A DNA stretch of 64,000 bases from Fusarium oxysporum f. sp. lycopersici 4287 (GCF_000149955.1 NC_030987.1:5338853-5402852), one strand, 5' to 3'. Counted from the first letter of the stretch, positions 10,200-21,907 are shown. Made by a program: numbers and translations. The notes: generated by a model not told the origin, from the sequence alone.

Positions 10200-12892
10200 T
10201 TCTTCAAGGGTGTGCTCAACTCAACGTATTTCAATATGTTGAATGGATTGACGATTAACGTCAACTCAACATCAATCAATATCGAATACGGATTACATAA
10301 ACATCAATTCATTTTGAGTTATTATTGATTGAATGGAGTCTACATCGCCCTCCACGAACGACGTTGACGTGTTATCTTCCGCAACACTTGCAGTGGCTTC
10401 TTTAGCGATGCCAGCTCCCAGCCTGCAAGAGGAAACACCACATGAAGAAGTAGAATATCAGTACCTCTGGCGTTGCTTCCCGGATTACGTGTGGTCCTAA
10501 CGCGTCCGAGATATGCCATCGTGGGTATAGGGTTTCGGGTATAATATTGAAGATTCTTCTGGTAGTCGGCGGTAGGTCTGCAGGCGCTGCATCCAGAATA
10601 AGAATCCTAAACCTAGAAGCTTCGCGGAGAAGGGAATCTAGAATGCGAATGCCTATTGATTCAAGGGCCTTGGAATATGCGCTCCCCCTAATAAGATGAA
10701 ATTAGCCGCCGAGAAAAAAGCTAAGAAACTAAAGGCCAAGGATCAGAGGTCTATTACTGAAGTAATAAAGCTTGATATGCGACTCCTGCGCGAATAAGAT
10801 ATTGCGAATAGTCTGGCTAAGGGTTTTAACTGCAAGCATTTCTAGCGCCTCCTTCTCGAATAGATTATCAAGGAAAACTACGTATTTAGCATCTGTAAGT
10901 AAGGAAGACTACGCCAGATATTCGAATACCTTAACCTATTTATTAAGATTACAGATGCCAATATTACCAGGATAACTATCTGCCGCAAAGTTCTCTTAGC
11001 CTATGAAATGTATAAGGATAAGGTCATTACAGCGCTAAAGCAGTTATGCGGCCTGATTTACATCTCCTTTGACGAATGGAAGTTAGGCAATAGGCACAGC
11101 TTATATAGGATTGCTTGTTTTTTTCGGGATAAGAATAGCCAGCCATGCAAGCTGGTGCTTGGTGTACTGGAATTAAGAACTTGCTATTTTAGATATAATA
11201 TTGCGGCTAAAATACTAGATGTCCTTAATGCCTATAGCATCTAGGATAAGATTAGGTACTTTACACTGGATAACGCGGAAAGCAATAATAAGGCTATGGA
11301 GGTAATTAGTGGCAAGCTTGGGTTTATCGGGTCGACGAGGCGTGGGCGCTGCTTTGGCTATATGCTAAATCTCTCGGCTAAAGCACTGCTGTTTAGCCAC
11401 AATGTCGAGGCTTTCGAAGAGTAGTTGTCAGGGGAAGCTGCTCTATCTGAGGCAGAGCATACACTTTGGCGGCGTAAAGGACCTGTCGGAAAGCTGTATA
11501 ACCTGGTGGTTGACGTCTGAAGGTCGGACTAGCTTACTTATTTGCTGCGGAGTATATAATGCTCCGAATTCGATTTATCCTCGGACCCTAGGATTAAAGC
11601 AAGGCAGCCGGTTGATTTAATTATTAATAATGATACCTGGTGGCTTTCTTAACTATATATAATTAGATGCGCTATTATTCTTCGACTATTTATTGAATAA
11701 CTGGTCTTAAAGTATTGTTAATAGTGGGAGCAGGATAATAGATTAAAGAGGATAGGAAATCTTAGAAAGTCTGCAAGGGAGCCCTGGATTTGCTTAGAGG
11801 AAAATCAGCTTACGGTTAATGACTAGGTAGTCCTGGAACACCTAGCTAAGCTTCTTGGATTCTATGAGGATGCCGTGAAGACTCTGGAAGGCGATGGCTA
11901 ATAATGCAAGCGGAAAGGAGGGTGGGTTGGCTTGTACGGGAATGTATAGGAGGTTATCTAGGGATTTGAGTTCTTGTTGGAAGTGCTCGAGGACTATAAG
12001 CAGCTTGCTTCTGAGATACCTGATGCGGAGTACTTCCGAATTAATGTTAATCTGGGTTGGGAAAAACTTAAAAAGTACTATAGCAGGCTAGATAAGATAC
12101 TAATCTATTATACGGCCTTAGCGCTGCACCTGGCTTTCCGGTGGGGGTATTTCGAGAATGAGTGGAAGGATAATACGAAATGGGTGATGAAGGCGAAGCA
12201 GATGGTCTGAGAAGTGTGGGAATCGAACTATTGTTACCTGCAGGTGGTCTGGAGTCCTGTGGATGACGAACTGGTTGCTAAGCGGCAGCGAAAGTACTAT
12301 AACCCTTTTTAAGCGTACTATAAGTATATACAGCTAGTTCTTGGATACGGTTTGGTAAAAGAGGAAGCGACTTTATCTGATGATATTAATAAAGATATAA
12401 ACGAGCTCGAATTATGGCAGTCGTTATAGGAGGATGGAGATAACGATGTTAGAGATCTAATATCATACTGGCATAAGCGCAAACGTCGGTATCCTTGTCT
12501 TTCACGAGAGGATGTTTGCGGCGGCAGGGCGGATGGTGATGCTACTATAAAATCGGTTAGATACGGATATTATAGGAATATATTAAGTGTTGCGATTGTG
12601 GTTACGGGCTGGGGTGATTAATGACCTGGATGTATTACTACTTCCTACCGAGAATGGTAGTGATAATAGGGCGGAAGAAGGATCCTAGGTAGAGGTAGGA
12701 TATAAAGAAAAGGGGATAGGGGAGTAGGAGTGAAATAGCTCGGCTTGGAGATTAACGACTTTAACCAGTGTCTATTTAACTCAATTTGACGGATAATTGA
12801 TTAACGCCACTGGAGAGAGTAGTTAACCAGATCAACTTACCGCTACTGAGCCATTTAGTTGATTGAATTGAGTGGTGCATACCCTTGAAGAA
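10200..12892 (+). mobile_element. RIP-damaged autonomous hAT transposon
   Basis: The ends match as imperfect inverted repeats. The left end reads TTCTTCAAGGGTGTGCTCAA (from 10200) and the inverted right end reads TTCTTCAAGGGTATGCACCA (to 12892). The internal region encodes a hAT transposase in the plus direction. I could not find a convincing 8-bp target duplication next to these ends, so the exact boundaries are uncertain by several bases or the duplication has mutated. Total length about 2.7 kb, usual for fungal hAT elements. Confidence 0.75.
10333..12670 (+). pseudogene. hAT transposase pseudogene
   Basis: The ATG at 10333 starts a frame reading MESTSPSTNDVDVL. The BED-like N-terminal zinc region is seen as VCRRCIQNKNPKPRSFAEKG (about 10575-10635). 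The catalytic core is recognisable at 11008-11240 (ISFDEWKLGNRHSLY, ACFFRDKN, KLVLGV) and after it (FTLDNAESNN, then RRGRCFGYMLNLSAKALLF near 11335-11400). Further downstream come WGYFENEWKD (about 12145) and a C-terminal dimerisation region to about 12650. Many TAG/TAA codons sit where CAG or TGG would be expected, and the frame shifts several times, so it cannot make a functional protein. The damage fits RIP. Confidence 0.85.
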
Positions 12893-13341
12893 ATGTATGA
12901 TGAAATGGGCGGGGTTGATTCCTCTGGCCCTCCAAGTCACTTAATGTACCTCCGCCAAAGCGGGGGTTATGTGGGGCTTGGTACGGAAGTGTAGGCTTAT
13001 GACACTTAAAGAGATGGGTGTTAAGAATGTAATATAGCTTTATGTAGACTTGGCAATTGCTGGGACCTTTGGCATAACTAAAGTTAGGTGGGGATAAATG
13101 TACCTTTGATTTAATGCATTTTTATTGGCTAACCCCGCTGCTAGGTATGGAAGTGGAGGCTTATGACAGTCAAAGGGATAATAAGGCTAAGTTAGTGACG
13201 TAACTAATCATTACTACTTCCTCCCTTAGATGACATCATAGATTACATGTAGCAACTCTCAAGGTACTTATAAACTCTATAGCCATAATATCAGACTACA
13301 GTTCTCTTGAACAGCCCCTTATAGGGAAGAAAAAAGCGATC
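12893..13341. promoter_or_regulatory. Upstream region of the 13.3-kb gene, with an imperfect direct repeat
   Basis: Two copies of a unit of about 36 bp share GGAAGTG-AGGCTTATGACA, one near 12981-13015 and one near 13147-13180, about 165 bp apart. A TATA-like CTTATAAAC lies at about 13269, some 70 bp before the ATG at 13342. The region between 13180 and 13341 has the CT/TC-rich look of a fungal 5' untranslated region. Promoter function is inferred from position only. Confidence 0.35.
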
Positions 13342-14220
13342 ATGGCTCCACCTAAACGTTCAAAAAAGTCAACATCGTCTGCCATCTCGTCTTCGCACGC
13401 ACCAAATTCTCCTTCCAAGCATCGTACTGATCTGTCTTCTCAAATATCCAACCAAGATCAGGAGTCCCAGAACATAACTATCAGCAATGGAAACAACGCA
13501 AACGCGGTTAACAGCACGGTGTCTGCTGATCCTGCCCTCCTCGACGAAGAGGTAAACACAGGGGGTGACAGGACACTCCCGCTCGGCCCATCTGACCGGG
13601 CGTACACAGCGGGTGGAGGATACGATGCGCTCAAGTCGTTCAATGGCCAGATCTATTCTGGCATGGCCGTTGGTGGATCCCACACTTGGAACTATGATCA
13701 AGGCGTGTGGCACGAGGTGAAGGAAGAGCCGGATTTGTGGAAGATTGACTATAAGGCAAACAAAAGGAGGGCGAGAGCGGCTCCCAAAGGGAGTGGCGCA
13801 CCTGTAGGAACCGAGTACCACTGGCTGATTGTCGCACACCAGGTGAGCTATTAATACCCTTGAGCATGAAAAAATCGGCATCGTGCTTATTCTTTTCTCT
13901 GCATATAGTATGTCAAGAAGATTGACGCGAACACATATGAGACGAACCTCACTGGATCCAAGTACAAGCTCGCACACAAGGCAGCCACCTCCAATTCGTG
14001 GTCAACCAATACGGTCAAGGGCCAGCGAGACCGCGAGATTGAACTTCTTGAAGATGCTAGACGGCGTGTTGAAGGGTTGCCACCGGTGCTAGCCAGCGAG
14101 AAGATAAAAGTCGTCAAGCAGGAAAAAGGGCAGCAGAAACTTGAGGATCTGTTTGCGAAGGCGGGAGGAAATAAAGGCACAGATATTGCTGATGCGAGAA
14201 AAAGGAAGAGGGAGGAGTGA
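13342..14220 (+). CDS. Conserved hypothetical fungal protein (two exons, 270 aa)
   Basis: Exon 1 is 13342-13842 and exon 2 is 13909-14220. The intron 13843-13908 has GTGAGC and TATAG ends, and both exons join at a codon boundary. The ATG context is GATCATGG. The N-terminus (about residues 1-75) is Ser/Asn-rich and begins MAPPKRSKKS, basic and nuclear-like. A central globular part (about 85-215) contains YDALKSFNGQIYSGMAVGG, HTWNYDQGVW and YHWLIVAHQYVKKID. The C-terminus is Lys/Glu-rich and charged and ends with ARKRKREE, a possible nuclear localisation signal. I do not recognise the domain and assign no function. The frame is free of stops, has normal fungal codon use and shows no RIP damage. 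Confidence 0.8.
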
Positions 14221-15271
14221 GGTCTTGAAAGGCTTGCCAGGGAGCATTGCGAGATGCTGCCCTATTGCAAAGTTATTAGCACCCTTATAATCTCCTTGAG
14301 TTATAGTAGCTCTTTTTTAATCGTCTTATTACAGTGTAATAGCTCTTAGGCAGCCTAGCCACGGCTTCATTTACTTTTGAGCTGTGCCATATCGTTGGTG
14401 TTACGTTTGCGATCAACTCAGTCTTAAAATGCAGTTCCGGGGTCACTTAGCCGCATCCCTCATGGCTCGGGAGTTTTTCAACCGACAAGATTCATTCACC
14501 TGCAAGGAAGTTCTTTTGCGGAAAAATCGCCGCGGTCCGTGCTTCATTTTATAGGTGCCCCCCATAGTTATTGCAGCGTGAACAACCACAGACATAGTAC
14601 AGCGAAGCTCAAACGCTCAGAATATTCCACTCAGAATCGTAGATATGCCCCCATGAACCCAGAAACAACCAAGTCGCGACGTTATAGACCTAGCTGAGAG
14701 TATTGGGGCTTGCATAATAGACGTTAAACGGCGTCGGCTGCCAGTTTGCATGGATTTACCAGGCCGGCATCCTACTGGTATTAGATGGGCGGGCTGCTGG
14801 GATCCCCCCCCTACCCTGCCCGATCGGGATGCTGCCAAACCTGGCTTCGTAGGCAGCGCTCCCGCAACTACTTATGCCTTACCTAAGTATTATATATTAT
14901 ATAGATCTTTTTATATTCTAAAACTTCTTTTATAATTACCTAAGGTATATAATAATATCTTAGCGAAAAGCCTGTCGAGGTTTTTATTGGATGGTACGAG
15001 GGAGGCAACCCCATCTGGGATTGCGCAAAGTGCCTTGAGAAACCAAAGGTTTGAGGCTGGAGGTGATATATTGATGGCGTTGAGTAGCCGAGCGGATGGT
15101 CAAAATTTGGGTACTCCTCACCTGGAAGGAGTATTTTATAGTGGCCGCAGAACTGATTGAGACTTTCTTTTCGTAAATTATCACCCGCTCAGTTCGATAT
15201 TGTGTCCATACATCTGATTTGAAATCTCATCACCTAAATCAGGCCGAGCATGGCTTATCGAGGCGCCAGCC
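14221..15271. other. Intergenic; no gene seen
   Basis: Downstream of the previous gene's stop. It holds a likely 3' untranslated region, a moderately GC-rich stretch (14400-14870) and a short AT-rich patch (14880-14960). Frames on both strands are under 75 codons and unconvincing. Confidence 0.4.
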
Positions 15272-15912
15272 CTAGTATGAGTACCACCGGCCGACATCCT
15301 TCTCCACCAAGTTCAACGCTTTAATGGTAATTTTTTGGGTGCCTGAGCGGGTGTCAGCATTGTTCCTGTAGAAGTATTAAACGCAGTCGAGTACCTTGCT
15401 TGACACGGAAGGTTCCAAAGAAGCCTCCATGAGTAATGGATATGTAAGGCGCGCCAGCACCAGTGCCAGCCTTGAGATTGGAGCCAAAGATGTGGCGTGG
15501 GTTGAACTTCTCCTCGCCCTGTAGAGTCAACGGCCCGTGTGTCCTTCCAAGCTCCTGGCCATCGGCATAAATGGAAAACTGTTCGCAGGTGTGCCATGTG
15601 TCAGCAATCGAGAAAAGAACGTCGGAAGACTCCGTGTATTGCCCGACATTGAAATCCTTAGTGATTTCTTCTTGGAATGGTGGGTGCGCGACCTGTTCCC
15701 AATCCTTTATCTGGCTACCGACGCAGGGAGTAAACTCTGTGCAAGCCCCATAGAACGTGTACTTGGTTGACCCTTTGCCGACGACTTCCACATCCGTGTC
15801 TAACGTGCCTGGCGAATAATCAGTTTGATGCCGACACCACCTTTTCTATTTCACCAGCAGGAGTACTTACCGGCAGGTATAAAGAAGTTGCCCCCTCCAT
15901 AATTGTAGTGAT
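15272..15912 (-). pseudogene. 5'-truncated fungal gene of unknown function, possibly secreted
   Basis: Three minus-strand exons splice in one frame: up to 15871 (reading GGGNFFIPA), 15799-15395, and 15342-15272. The introns are 15870-15800 (GTAAGTA...TTAG) and 15394-15343 (GTACTCG...CAG). The central exon reads TKYTFYGACTEFTPCVG, then DVLFSIADTWHTCEQFSIYADGQELG. The last exon ends QGTQKITIKALNLVEKDVGRW. The Cys pairs and the ADGQELG block match a recurrent fungal family of small hypothetical, probably extracellular, proteins. I infer this from pattern memory, not from a search. No start codon or signal peptide remains, because sequence beyond about 15912 turns abruptly into AT-rich RIP DNA. 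The gene is therefore truncated at its 5' end. Confidence 0.6.
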
Positions 15913-15989
15913 GCAATTTCTTATACACGTACGTATATATGTACTATATTTTAGCTGCTATATATATATATAACTTTATTATATATACA

Positions 15990-18240
15990 AATATATACCA
16001 TATAAATTTCCCCCTTCCTTTTTAGGTAATACTAGGTAACTTGGTAGGCTTCTTATAGTCCTCGTCTTCTGCCATTTTGGCCTTAAACCTCTAATTCTAC
16101 CTCAGTGCTAACCTCTAATATATTACCTATTAACTATAATATACCTTCCTACTTAAAATCTCTACTAGTAGAGGCTATTATACTATTTATCTAGACCTTC
16201 TTGCCCTATATATTTATAAATAACTTAAAATATAAATCTTTAAGTTCTAGCTAGCCCTTCTCCTTAAGACCTGCCTAGCGCTTTTTATAGGTATACTACT
16301 AATCCTTAAGGCGATCTAATATATAGTTATTTATAAAAATAAAGGCCTGCATATTAGTATATATAGGTATAAGGTGATTTTAAGCTTTTATATATATAAA
16401 ACTAATAGCAGAGAAACTTTGTTTTAAGGGCATAGAGTTTATAAGTATATTTATTACCTTTAAGGCTATTCTAGCTAGAATTAAGCCCTGGTTAAGGAGG
16501 CATTACTATGCTATTACTGGCTTAAAGCTATTATTATATATAGCACTATACTTATTAAATAAGCTATTTAGGCCGCCTATATATATTTAAAAGTATATAA
16601 ATTTAGAAAGGGCATAGTAATATTTATTATTATTTTTAGCTATTTCTATAAATACTCTTATATATATATAAAGATACTAGGCAGTAGTTTTAAATTTAGA
16701 CCTATTATATTAGGCCAGAGGGCATTAGCAATCTAATATATATTATATATTTACTTATTAAGCCAGGCTTTAAATATAGTATTAATATTATCCTATAGAA
16801 TATTAAGAAACTAATTAGCCTCTCCTATCTCAAACTATTTGCTTTTAATTTGCAGCTAGTAATTTATAATATATATAATTCCTACTCTATTAGCCTTAAA
16901 AGCATATTAAAATTTGTTTACAGGTTTTAGCATAGTAATTATAGCCTCTAGTTTTAGCCAGAAGCTGTTATCTTTAATAATTCAAACTGCTTTAGGCAGA
17001 ACAGGGCAATCTTAAGATTGCAGCTTATCCTATATGTTATTTCAAATAGACCAGTCTCTAGCAGGGACTTAAGAACAGAGGAGGGAGAAGAAAGAATTAT
17101 ATTAAGAACCCTAGTATATAATTATACTATTTAAAATAAGTAAGTTAATATATTAATTTCTTAATTATAGCTAATAATTTACTAGTACCTTCTAATTAGT
17201 ATGTAAGTTACTTTATTTTACCTTATATATTAGGATATTCTTAATCTTTATAATTATAATTTAAACTATAAGAAGAACTTAAGAAGGGTGCTAATATTAC
17301 TATAAAGATCCTTAAAGAATAGAAGAAGAAGGATATCTTTAATTAGAAGCTAAAGGCTATAAGAATTACATAAAGAGAAGTTAATATATAAAAGCTCTAG
17401 GAATCTCCTTAGTAAGTTATATATAGAGTGTATTATGTTTTTAGTATTTATATAGATAGAATTAATTCTAGAGAGATTACCGCTGCATAGTTACTATATT
17501 TCTCCTTATATTAGCTTTACCTAGTTCTCTGCTATACTATTTATCTCCTATATTAAATGTTTTCTAGTAGAAGGCTAGGCCATTTAATAGCTATACTAAG
17601 ATATTAATAATTCTATAACCTGATATATAATTAGAAGTATTAAATATAATATTAAACTATTTTAAGCTAGTAATATATTTAAAAACCTTATTATAGAGTT
17701 CTTAATAAAAGTCAGGAAGAATTCTTATAATAGTAGTATAGCTAGGAGGCTTTTAGCCAGGCTTAATGCAAGTAAAGAAATAACACCAGCGGCAGCTCTT
17801 AAAGAGGCTAAAGGGCCAACCGCCAGCAATTATAATAGCAGCGGCATTATAGGTATAACTATAACTCTTATTCTGCAAGATATATTAAATTCTAACCTTA
17901 GTTATCTTCTTTTATATAGCTTCTAAATATAAGGGAAGATAGCTAGTATTATCTTAAGCTTAATACTCTTATTACTGCTTAGCTTGCTATTTCTTATATA
18001 CAGTAAGATGCTCTTTCGGCCTTCTAACAGAGGTTACTGTAAAATCCTTTTGGCAGTAAGGGCATCTTTATCGCTTACTTTTCTTGGAGTTAGAGCGGCC
18101 GAGGTCAATAAACTATTGCCAAATGAAAACAGCGTTAGCTTGGGTGGGTGCTATCTTTTTGGCGATACCTTTAATCGGGAGAGAATGGCAGAGTGTGTTA
18201 AGCTGCTTAGCCAACGGAGTTTTTATATAATATAATATAA
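15990..18240 (-). pseudogene. Heavily RIP-mutated hAT-like element
   Basis: The sequence is AT-rich with dense stops in every frame. On the minus strand the start (about 18060-17985) reads RCPYCQKDFTVTSVRRPKEHL, a BED-type zinc finger as found at the N-terminus of hAT transposases. Further on (about 16960-16880) WLKLEAIITMLKPVN resembles the hAT block before the RNase H-like insertion. Between these only hydrophobic, AT-driven translations remain. Ends and target duplications were not identified. 17700-17880 is less degraded than the rest. Confidence 0.55.
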
Positions 18241-18419
18241 TACAATTTATTACGCCCGGCGGCCTGTTCTGACCGAAAGGGCACTAGTCCCTAATGCTTA
18301 TATACAACGCCTGCTTTTCGTCCTCGTTTCCCCAAGTCCATGCTATACTACACATTGCTTAATTTGTGTCCGCATTTTCCTAAAGCCCATACTAAACCTT
18401 GGTTTTACACTATTAATTT

Positions 18420-18715
18420 GAAATTCGCATCCTCAAGCCCATAAAGCGCCTGCATCGACAATTTTCTTGGGCGTGAGGTTGGGTATATCTGATAAATGTT
18501 TCGCGAGAAGCCCGTTAAGCACAGTCTGCCCAACGGAGCCGAAAATGGCCTCACCGAGTTGCTGTGCGAAGAAGGTGATCGAGATTCCGATGGGGATATC
18601 CTCCTTGGGGAGTGTTGCTTGGACAGCAAGGCCAGAAGTCTGCATTCCAAGGCCCAAACCAAAACCAACAAGGAATTGATAGGCAATCCAGTGCGATCAA
18701 GTCGTCCTGTGGCTA
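18420..18715 (-). pseudogene. C-terminal fragment of an MFS drug:H+ antiporter-like transporter
   Basis: The minus-strand frame (18657-18433) reads MGLGMQTSGLAVQATLPKED, then IPIGISITFFAQQLGEAIF and SVGQTVLNGLLAKHLSDIPN. This is the segment spanning the last transmembrane helices of DHA14-type major facilitator transporters (the Q-Q-LG-A-F and VGQ-V-N motifs are typical). Just upstream on the same strand the reading passes directly into the C-terminal tail of a LINE, so the rest of the transporter is missing here. Downstream the frame ends at a TAG. Confidence 0.7.
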
Positions 18716-19688
18716 TTAGAAATCGTATAGTTGCGTAGACTGCCTGCATATTTGGCGTCTACTTGGCGTTATCCGATGGTGACTTTCCTCCTAGGTAGAA
18801 CGAGAGGTTCCCTCTCAATGTCTCGGTGCACTGCAGCATCTTAGTCCTATATGCTATCTATTTCATACATCGAAAGAGTCCCCACGCGTAAGGTAAGTCT
18901 CACTCATGATGTATACATCTTTTCACATCGGACACAAGGAACCATTGGAACTATAAATTTTAATCTGGCCATGCCTATCCTAAGCTGTAATAGCACGCTG
19001 GCTTCTCTCTGCAACAAGCCATCATAGAGGAATCAAGTATGCTTGCCCAGGAGTGCAGCATTAACCTTCTTTGAAAATTTCCCAACATTGTCTGGTAGCC
19101 GTTTGCTTACACGCTGACTCGATCAGGCTATATTCAGGGTCGTCGATCGCATTCGGGGAAACTTCCAAGCCGGGACGGCACCGTCTTGGCTCGCACTTCG
19201 CGCCTCTTTTCTTAGCCATTTTCAGGAGCCTGTATTTAGCACTGGTGGGCATCTATATAACAGCCACCATGTTTCCTTTGACCCTTAATATATTGATGGG
19301 ATTATATATGCATTTAATATACTCTTAACTAGACTGCTGGCGAGGGTTTCGGACCATAAGCACGGCGGCTTTGTTGCTCGCCAATAGTGCCACGCTTCGA
19401 TACTCAAGGTCGGGTAAGTGTCTTAACGCATAAGCCATCGCTGCTAGTTATCCGGAAAATGGGTTCTGCTCCGTCCTTATGCCGAGCGTGAAGGAAAAGT
19501 GCTCAAGCTTCGGTCCTCCTCGCACCGAGGCAGGGATCTCGATGACCCCGCCGACTCCAACTACCCCATTCCGCGCCGAACTGCTCACTGCAGCCCGTAC
19601 CGCCCATCCTAGATTTGCTTGTGTCATTACCGAATTGTCCCCATCATCCACTATAGTCTGCACTCGTTCTACCCAAGGTGCCAATGTA
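18716..19688 (-). pseudogene. 5'-truncated Tad-like LINE: RNase H domain and C-terminal tail
   Basis: The minus-strand reading from 19688 gives APWVERVQTIVDD, then NGVVGVGGVIEIPASVRGG and TEQNPFSG. This is the RNase H domain of Tad-type LINE ORF2. After a TAG it continues LAAMAYALRHLP, SNKAAVLMVRNP and MPTSAKYRLLKMAKK (about 19250). It ends near 18720 with TPNMQAVYATIRFLIATGRLD, matching the C-terminus of the LINE at 45.4 kb. Endonuclease and reverse transcriptase parts are absent because a Fot1 element lies at the upstream edge. Stops and a frameshift make it non-functional. Confidence 0.75.
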
Positions 19689-19690
19689 TA

Positions 19691-21905
19691 CCATGCAGTA
19701 CCCACCTGCCGGTCATACCCACCTACCGGTCAGCGAAAAAAAGATTCCCCTATATATAATACACTTTTTTAAACCTTATAGGAAAAACTTAATAAAAATA
19801 GTAAAAATAAGTTTATCTCTAGAAATTAGATTAAAATTAAATCTATTTTAATATTTTCTAGGTCTTTTAACCTTATGCCCTATGCAGGTATATATAATAC
19901 CTAATTCTTCCTTCCCTGAATTTAACCTCTTATCCTTTTCTATCCCTCCTACCTTAATTACATCCTTAATAATATCCGCCCCTTTAATTACTTTATTTGG
20001 CTCTAAAATAGTATTACCAGCTGCTAGAGCCTCTGCCAGCGAGATAAATTTCTTATTAGGATTTAGTATTGCCTTTCTCTTCTTGCCTCTGCTTAACCGG
20101 CTAACTTCCTCCTCTAGGCTAGCTATTCTAGTGCTTAAAGAGGTGATCTTAGACTCTTAGGCTTTAAACCCTTTTAATATTATAGAATACCGCCTTCTGG
20201 TAGAGGGGCTCTTATTCTTCCCTAGGTCTCTGATGTAATAGCTGGTCTTTGGCGTATTATTAGAGTTGACTTACCTATCTCTGTGGCTATCTAATCTAGG
20301 CGTTGTTTCCTTCTTATTTGGCTGAATCTTAGGATATATAAGCGCTTTCTGTTATAAGATTAGCCAGTTTCTAGTTACTTTCTAGCCTGAAAGGATGTTT
20401 TTCTTTGTTATACCTACTTCCCTGGCTTTGGCATAAGCCTTGATGAAGTTGGCCTTATCTATAGGCGCAGAATCGGTCAGGCTTATCAGTTTTTGGAGTT
20501 CTTTTCGATATATAGCCTTAGATGCATTAAAAACACTATTATCCAGTGGCTATAGGCCATAAGAGCAATATGCAGGCAGGTAACAGCAATATATGTTATT
20601 TAAAAAACACATGGCTATCTACTTATCCTGGAATTTCAGTTAGCAGTATTTCTAATTAAGAACAGGTAAACACCTATAGATATATGGCTTTTATAGCCAT
20701 CTAATATAATAAGCCTTATATTAGACTTATCTGCTAGCTAGGTTTAGGGCAGATAAACCTCTTTAAGCTAATTAACTATAATATAGTTATCTATCTAGCT
20801 GTTATTAGATATAATATAATACTAGTTAGTAATCTTATTAAACTTATTAATAAACCACTGCTTCTAAAGTTCTTTGCCCTTAAAGATAATTCCTGGCTTT
20901 AGAAGACGGCTATTTGCAGTAATGGCTTTAATAAAACTAGTCTAAGTGCAGGACTATAAGCCTTTAAGGAAGGCCTTCCTCCTGGGGTTACTACTGCTAA
21001 TTACCAAGGAATCTAAACCTAGATTTATAATTTATTAGTAAGTCTTATATTAGAAATAGTTAGTACTTACTAAATCTAGCTATAATACTGCCCTTATTAA
21101 TATTAACTATATTCTTAGGCTTAATCTAACTATATTTGCTCTCCTGGATATTAAAGTACTAATTAACAGCCATTAGGGTAAAAGAATTAAACCTTACAGC
21201 TTCCTGGCGTTTTCCTACCTTCGTCTCGATATTAGGATGGCGTTTAATGAACCTGGCTAGCCAGTATATACTGATATGCCTTTCCTGGCCTTGCTGTCTT
21301 AAGAGGGCAGCGACGGTGGCGCGAACTTAATTGTAGGAAGGAGCATAGCCTAAGGCCTCTTATCGAAGTATCCAGGTGACTAATCTGGTCTCCTGCGATG
21401 TAGATAAAAGCTGAGCAGGTTAGGTGATCTCGGATCTTGACGGTAGGCCTCTTAACCTGTCAGAGAGAGTGGTTTGAGGCACGCCATTCTTCTGGGCAGC
21501 CTGGTTCTGGGAGAGGCCATTATCTATGACATCCAGCATAGCCTGGATAATTTCCTCCTCCATATAAGATAATTAAGGCATGTTAGAGGCGATGAAGGAA
21601 AGATAGGAAAGAGAAAATTCTAAATAAAGCTTCAGGGAGGCTGGTTGATAAGGGGGCCATTTTAAGACATTTCACATTAGTGCTATGCAACTATGCCGCA
21701 TGCATCACTGAAGAAGCAATGTTATAATATTTAATTCCATGCAATAATTAAGATAACAGGCATGCTCTTATGAAAATATCTTTTCTTTTAATAAAGTACT
21801 GTATAAATAAAACTAGGCATTTTGTATAAGGAAATATTTTTTTTGCTTACCGGTTGGTGGGTATTACCGGTAGGTGGGTATTACCGGTAGGTAGGTACTG
21901 CATGG
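19691..21905 (-). mobile_element. Fot1/pogo-type DNA transposon with tandem-repeat termini
   Basis: The element is bounded by TA on both sides (19689-19690 and 21906-21907), the target choice of Tc1/pogo elements. Its ends read CCATGCAGTACC and the inverted GGTACTGCATGG. Inside each end lie 17-bp units of the type ACCGGTAGGTGGGTATT: two copies on the left (19697-19730) and three on the right (21849-21899), in inverted orientation relative to each other. Length is about 2.2 kb, usual for Fot1/Pot2 elements. The encoded transposase (minus strand) is RIP-damaged. Confidence 0.8.
19890..21565 (-). pseudogene. Fot1/pogo transposase pseudogene
   Basis: The minus-strand reading from about 21560 gives MEEEIIQAMLDVIDNGLSQN, then QAAQKNGVPQTTLSDRLRG, a psq/CENP-B-type helix-turn-helix. 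This is followed by WLARFIKRHPNIETKVGKRQ, the usual bridge into the DDE domain. The catalytic part (about 21100-20350) is riddled with TAG/TAA. The C-terminus (about 20160-19890) reads SRLSRGKKRKAILNPNKKF, then SLAEALAAG, typical of these transposases. Non-functional; the pattern fits RIP. Confidence 0.8.
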
Positions 21906-21907
21906 TA

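Noticed and set aside
9807..10328. 173-codon frame as an intact gene
   Set aside because: Its second half runs through the terminal repeat and 5' part of the hAT element; only the first part might be a real fragment.
13369..13977. Minus-strand frame of 202 codons
   Set aside because: Antisense shadow of the intact two-exon gene at 13342-14220; no domain, no splice logic.
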